NCBI GenBank assembly: GCA_038025085.1
Contig: CM076143.1
Span: forward strand, 38,981,001 to 39,045,000
Reading direction: 5' to 3'
Length of the DNA: 64,000 nt
From: Tetragonia tetragonoides
Taxonomy: Eukaryota > Streptophyta > Magnoliopsida > Caryophyllales > Aizoaceae
In this document: piece by piece, positions 62,317 through 64,000 of the stretch
Layout of the letters: the number at the start of each line of letters is the position of its first letter
Numbering within the stretch: position 1 is the first letter of the stretch
Program-made: the position numbers and the translations under genes
The notes under the pieces: model-generated
Told to the model about the DNA's origin: nothing
What the model saw: only the letters and a program-made list of their open reading frames with translations
Database searches by the model: none

Positions 62317-62512
62317 TCGAGAGAGAGAAGGTAGGAGTGGAGGACGGATAGTTAGGGAATAGGGTTACAGTAGAAAGTTAAAAAGAAGCATAATTTTCCT
62401 TTTTTTTTTTCTCGTTGAGAGAGAGAAGGTAGGAGTGGAGGACGGATAGTTAGGGAATAGGGTTACAGTAGAAAGTTAAAAAGAAGCACAATTTTCCTTT
62501 TTTTTTTTCTCG
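62317..62512. repeat. Tandem duplication, 98-bp period, near the right CACTA end
   Basis: Copies at 62317-62414 and 62415-62512 differ at only a few positions (for example GCATAATTTT versus GCACAATTTT). Confidence 0.85.
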
Positions 62513-62734
62513 CGAGAAACTACCACGGTTGGAAAGGGAAACCGTTGTAGAAAATATTATCTACTATGGTCCACACAACACCCGTCGTAGATAGTATATT
62601 ATCTACTACGGTTCCGACTGTCGTAGAATCTTTCGAACTAATTATAAAACTGCCACCGCTTGTATATCTACCACGGTTTTATGTGTAACCATAGTAGTTC
62701 AGCATAGTGAAATCTCATTTTTGCACTAGTGAAG

Positions 62735-63499
62735 GAAGGATATTAAAGATATAATTAAAGTTGAAGAGGGTATGTCATGGGTCATATTTCATTATAAAGG
62801 AGGGGGGGGAGGGAGCCGGTAACTGGTTGGGGTTTTTTTGATTTTATGTGATGATGTGTGGTGGGGGGTCTGATGGTTTTACTTTTTTAAACACAAATAT
62901 TGTCTCATGATGTTGAGAATAGTATGCTCTAGAGAGGCAGAATATGTAAGTTCAAAGTATATAGTATTACAAGAGAACCCTCCCTCTAATAGATCAGATG
63001 TTTTGGCAATATGCCCTGTTTTGTTTCGTGAAGGCCCTGAAGGTCTCTGTACCCTTTCATCCATGATATGCCGATAACTTATTACTTGGTATGTATAATC
63101 TGTTAAATTCTCATTGGGTTTTATAATTTGAAGTTGGAGTGAGTATTGGTGAAACAGAGCTATAAGGTATTAAATCATGGTAATGTACTGCAAGGATAAC
63201 GAGGGAGGGACGGATAGGATAGTGGGTGAGGGGTGAGGTAAAACTCTTTAAAATGATTTAGTAATTGAGAGGTTATATCACAGATGAGTTGATCGAAGAC
63301 TACAAGAAACAAGGCATACTTGGCTTCTCAAGCTCACAGAGAGTATGATAATTTTAATTTTTTGGAAGTTGCCAATATATGCATGTAATAAAAATTGATT
63401 TTCATAATGTAATTATTCTATACTCCAATTACTTGTTAATTATGTAGACAATTTTTTGGATTCATTCATATGTACAACTATCATGGTAATTGGTGACTA
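62735..63499. other. Sequence right of the CACTA element
   Basis: AT-rich, with no gene seen; probably part of the Helitron that ends at 63528. Confidence 0.4.
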
Positions 63500-63528
63500 C
63501 ATGTGCAATGCACGTGCCAACTTTCTAG
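63500..63528 (+). mobile_element. Second Helitron 3' end
   Basis: Hairpin CATGTGC-AAT-GCACGTG (63500-63516, one G.T pair), an 8-nt spacer, CTAG (63525-63528), then T. It has the same architecture and loop-side word TGCAATGCACGTG as the end at 51784 (TGCGATGCACGTG). The 5' end was not found. Confidence 0.7.
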
Positions 63529-64000
63529 TCTTTATTTAAAATTTTAGTGATTTTTTTGGTACCATTGGCATAACACAATCTCAAACACATCATTGTTTGT
63601 TATTGTGTTGTGTGGTGGTTTAGAATTATAGTAGTTGGAGATTTGATTTGAATTTGGTTTATTATCCTTCTTCTTTGTTGGGTGCCTATCGAATTTACTT
63701 TTTTCCGAATTTATGTGTTTTGTTTTCCATATTCGGGTCACTTGCATTCACCTTAGGTTCTTGTTGTAACTTTGTAAACGTTCTTGAGCTCGTAAGGTGT
63801 GGTGTCCTTATAGTGGCGATTGAAACTTTTCTCTTAAGAGTTGTATACATAAAATTGTGTCAAACACTACTCCCGAAAAGATATGGTAATTATAAGATCG
63901 CAGAGGAGATTTAGGTCATCTCAACAACTACTTGTACCTTTATAAAAGGGGAGATCAACTCGGGTTAGAATGGGGACTGGTCCGAACAAGCCACAAATGC
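63529..64000. other. Right edge of the window
   Basis: No gene is assigned. An 88-residue open frame at 63648-63914 is hydrophobic and unrecognised. A TATAAAAGG box lies at about 63939, so a transcript may start just before or beyond the edge. Confidence 0.4.

Larger units (their letters stand above)
59769..62731. mobile_element. Complete non-autonomous CACTA transposon
   Basis: Left end CACTAGTACAGAAAT at 59769, right end the inverted CACTAGTGCAAAAAT finishing at 62731. 3-bp flanks AAG at 59766-59768 and 62732-62734. Subterminal zones at 59790-60035 and 62515-62700 are packed with CTACGACGG / CCGTAGTAG words, which are probable transposase-binding sites. No TNPD-like transposase is present. 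The interior has a 31-nt A-run near 60969-60997 and an A-run at 61750-61768. Confidence 0.88.

Noticed and set aside
1..64000. CRISPR arrays, operons, bacterial-type genes
   Set aside because: None seen; the tandem repeats present have no spacer architecture and the DNA is plant nuclear.

Overview
This is eukaryotic plant nuclear DNA, probably from a eudicot. Host genes are split by short exons with GT-AG introns. They encode plant-specific families (a plastid ACT-repeat protein, a germin-like protein, a TBL acetyltransferase). The rest is dense in plant transposable elements. I cannot name the species.

Layout. (1) 1-10549: inside of a minus-strand Ty3 LTR retrotransposon that looks like the Tat/Ogre lineage. 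It has a tRNA-Arg-like primer site, two gag CCHC knuckles, a G-patch-like motif and an integrase, but the reverse transcriptase is deleted. On its opposite strand lie two plant-mobile-domain (PMD/DUF7745-like) genes, both broken by stops. Its right LTR (9259-10549) has inserted into (2) a second minus-strand Ty3 element, Tekay/Del-like, at 10550 to about 16750. That element carries an unrecognised accessory ORF between its primer site and gag. (3) 16753-20965: a CACTA end and a decayed, internally deleted L1-type LINE. (4) 23616-47213: the host gene island. It holds ACR12-like (10 exons, +), a single-exon germin-like gene (+), a TBL gene (5 exons, -) and a PELP1/RIX1-like ribosome-biogenesis gene (13 exons, -). 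SINEs, a Stowaway-like MITE, a LINE fragment and a long-TIR MITE with a 9-bp duplication sit in introns and promoters. (5) 47325-51814: a non-autonomous Helitron with a recognisable 5' end and 3' hairpin plus CTAG, only 112 bp upstream of the PELP1 start codon. (6) 53.3-58.8 kb: a Mutator-like element with two convergent genes, a PMD gene (+) and a MULE transposase (-). It carries a CACTA-like insert and an hAT-like insert with a perfect 8-bp duplication. (7) 59769-62731: a complete non-autonomous CACTA element with a 3-bp AAG duplication. (8) A second Helitron 3' end lies at 63500-63528.

The most notable theme is three PMD-family loci in two unrelated transposon classes. Each lies opposite to, or converges on, the element's polymerase or transposase gene, and each is silenced largely by stops where a tryptophan is expected. 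The promoter of one antisense PMD-like gene shares an 18-bp word and a TATA context with the U3 of the same element's LTR. No family assignment here was checked by database search; motifs, exon phases and target-site duplications were read directly.
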